From Myxococcales bacterium (GTDB taxonomy: Bacteria; Myxococcota_A; Polyangia; Haliangiales; Haliangiaceae): DNA of 64,000 bases. Under the pieces are notes generated by a model. It had not been told where the DNA came from. It did not search any database and saw only the letters and a list, made by a program, of their open reading frames with translations. Location: the NCBI GenBank assembly GCA_016720595.1, contig JADKKI010000011.1:124001-188000 (forward strand), in the 5' to 3' direction. Shown here one piece after another: positions 62,638 through 64,000 of the stretch. Each line of letters opens with the position of its first letter. The first letter of the stretch is position 1. Position numbers and translations under genes: made by a program.

Positions 62638-64000
62638 CTAAGGCAATGCGGTACGGAAGATGCCGTAGCCCCAGGTGCCCACCACGAGGTTCCCCGCGGC
62701 ATCGAGCACCAGCGAGCTCGGGCGCTTCGTCGCGAGCCCGGGGATCGCAGCCCACGTGGCCCCGCGATCTCGCGTGATCCGCACGCCCTTGCTGGTGGCG
62801 GCGATCCAGCGATCTCCCGCCGCGAGTAGCTCGTAGACCTCCTCCGACGCGAGCCCGGCTGGCTCCCAGGTCGAGCCCGAGGCCTCGGGTCGCGCGTAGA
62901 CGCCGTCGATTCCTCCGGCGAGGATGGTTCCATCGTCGAGCCGGATCACGGCATACGTATCCGGACGCGGCGCGCCCGTGTCGGTCGGCGAGAACGCGCC
63001 CTCGCTGGCACGAACGACGTAGACCCCGCCACTGGTCGCGACCCACTTGTCGCCGGCCGGTGAGATCAGGAGGTCGTAGACGATCCGGTCCTCGACAGCG
63101 ACTCGCGCCGCCATCCACGAGCTGCCTCCATCCTCGGAGTGCCACAACCGCGTCCCCGTCCCCACCCAGATATCCGACAGCCGGCTGCGGATCACGTGGA
63201 TCGTCCAGTCGTCGAGCTCGCGGACCGAGATCGCCGTGTTCTCGACGAACGTGTCGCCGCGATCGGTGGACTGCCAGAGATAGCTCGCGCCGCCGGCCAG
63301 CACGCGCGAGGGATCGAGCTCGGGGACGTGCACGGTGAGCAGCGTCGACAGGCGCATCTCCATCCCGCTGTTGTGAACGCTCCAGCTCGCGCCCCCGTCG
63401 TCGGAGCGCAGCAGGCCCGCCGCCGTCGCAGCCAGCAGGACGTTCTGGCCGGGGACGCGCGTCAGCTCCTCGATGGTCCAGGCCGAGATGCCGTTGTGGG
63501 TGCTCCTCCACTGGAGCCCGTGATCCGACGCCACGAACAGCCCGGCACCCGTCGCGGCGTAGACCCGACCGCCCCCGGGCGCGAACGCGTAGTCGGAGAT
63601 CCACGCCGACTCCATGTTCGACGTGCGCCAGTTGGTGCCGTCGAACGACACGCCGCCGTCGGTGCTGCGCATCATGCCGTGCCAGGTCGAGCCGATCACG
63701 AACGAACCGTCCGCGGGATCGCAGGCGATCGAGTCGCGACCCTCCTGCCCGTTGGTGGCGGGGATCCAGGTCTGCCCCGCATCGGACGAGTGGAACGCGC
63801 CGTCGTCGGTCTGGAGCAGCGCGAACATCGGGTTCCCGGGCGCGGAGAACGTGATGCCGCCGGAGTGGGGATCGACGAGGCCGATGTTGGCAGGGGCGAA
63901 CGTGCGCCCGCCGTCGGTCGAGCGGATGACGCCCCCGCCCCAGGTCGTCGCGATCACCGTGTCGGCGGCGATCGCGAGGAAGCCGACCTGATGGCCGTCC
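62638..64000 (-). CDS. BNR/YCF48-type beta-propeller protein, N-terminus beyond window
   Basis: At least 454 codons; the frame is open to the right edge. Repeated blades contain S-x-D-x-G-x-(T/S)-W/F Asp-box signatures ([61 protein letters not shown]), the sialidase/BNR or photosystem-II YCF48-like propeller. It is probably secreted; the start is not visible. Convergent with clpX after 8 bp. Confidence 0.85.
   Translation of the reverse strand, partial: DGHQVGFLAIAADTVIATTWGGGVIRSTDGGRTFAPANIGLVDPHSGGITFSAPGNPMFALLQTDDGAFHSSDAGQTWIPATNGQEGRDSIACDPADGSFVIGSTWHGMMRSTDGGVSFDGTNWRTSNMESAWISDYAFAPGGGRVYAATGAGLFVASDHGLQWRSTHNGISAWTIEELTRVPGQNVLLAATAAGLLRSDDGGASWSVHNSGMEMRLSTLLTVHVPELDPSRVLAGGASYLWQSTDRGDTFVENTAISVRELDDWTIHVIRSRLSDIWVGTGTRLWHSEDGGSSWMAARVAVEDRIVYDLLISPAGDKWVATSGGVYVVRASEGAFSPTDTGAPRPDTYAVIRLDDGTILAGGIDGVYARPEASGSTWEPAGLASEEVYELLAAGDRWIAATSKGVRITRDRGATWAAIPGLATKRPSSLVLDAAGNLVVGTWGYGIFRTALP

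Overview
The window is about 70% G+C, gene-dense and double-stranded in its use. Protein content points to a deltaproteobacterial lineage, most likely Myxococcota: a PilZ/PEGA protein of myxobacterial style, Ser/Thr kinase and FHA signalling, OmcA/MtrC-type decahaem cytochromes with a collagen-like N-terminus, many histidine kinases, and long operons whose genes overlap by ATGA or GTGA. This placement is inference. I saw no rRNA, tRNA, CRISPR array, insertion sequence or prophage.

Layout. 1-12.8 kb: universal stress (USP) and CBS-domain proteins, a rhodanese lipoprotein divergent from a HemG-like flavoprotein, a metallo-beta-lactamase/beta-CASP hydrolase, an acyltransferase, a MacAB-like ABC exporter, an SRPBCC membrane protein and a BON protein. 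12.8-20.9 kb: a seven-gene, translationally coupled operon for multihaem electron transfer (decahaem OmcA/MtrC lipoprotein, 12-site lipoprotein, NapC/NirT quinol dehydrogenase, small membrane protein, porin-like protein, 13-haem and 27-haem cytochromes; 66 haem motifs in all). 21-33.9 kb: ribosome-hibernation factor, Pcm, more USP and CBS proteins, a GNAT with a duplicated Cys module, a Ser/Thr kinase, two histidine kinases and DksA. 34.1-48.4 kb: an NtrC-class regulator with a globin-coupled kinase, a complete cbb3 oxidase operon (ccoNO-Q-P-G-H-safE-like-I-S, including a 57-codon ccoS), hemerythrin, HemN, a small membrane peptide and an FHA kinase. 48.5-51.2 kb: OsmC, TfoX-like, nuclease, USP. 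51.3-64 kb is different housekeeping or unrelated material: PilZ/PEGA, luciferase-like oxidoreductase, PRPP synthetase, kinase, secreted proteins, clpP, a frameshifted clpX, and a truncated beta-propeller protein.

The main discovery is regulatory. From base 1 to 51.2 kb nearly every transcription unit is preceded by a sigma-54 -24/-12 element (GG-N10-GC, consensus TGGCRCG-N4-NTGCA). In 26 of 29 cases the GC lies only 12-16 nt (mostly 13-14) from the start codon, so the predicted mRNAs are leaderless or nearly so. The three exceptions with longer spacing have good Shine-Dalgarno sequences. Several units also carry a palindrome, CGCAA-N3-TTGCG, whose centre lies 40, 50-52, 61, 80-82 or 90-91 bp upstream of the -12 element, always on the same helical face. 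Two copies sit in front of the NtrC-class gene itself, which is co-transcribed with a globin-coupled (haem, presumably O2-sensing) histidine kinase. I infer one O2/redox-responsive sigma-54 regulon that joins a high-affinity oxidase, anaerobic haem synthesis, an extracellular-type electron conduit, ribosome hibernation and USP/CBS dormancy-type proteins. It resembles the DosR and Anr regulons in content but uses different regulators. No such promoter was found after 51.3 kb.

Two likely sequence defects: an A/T-free poly-C tract at about 6532-6746, and a one-base deletion in clpX near 61663.
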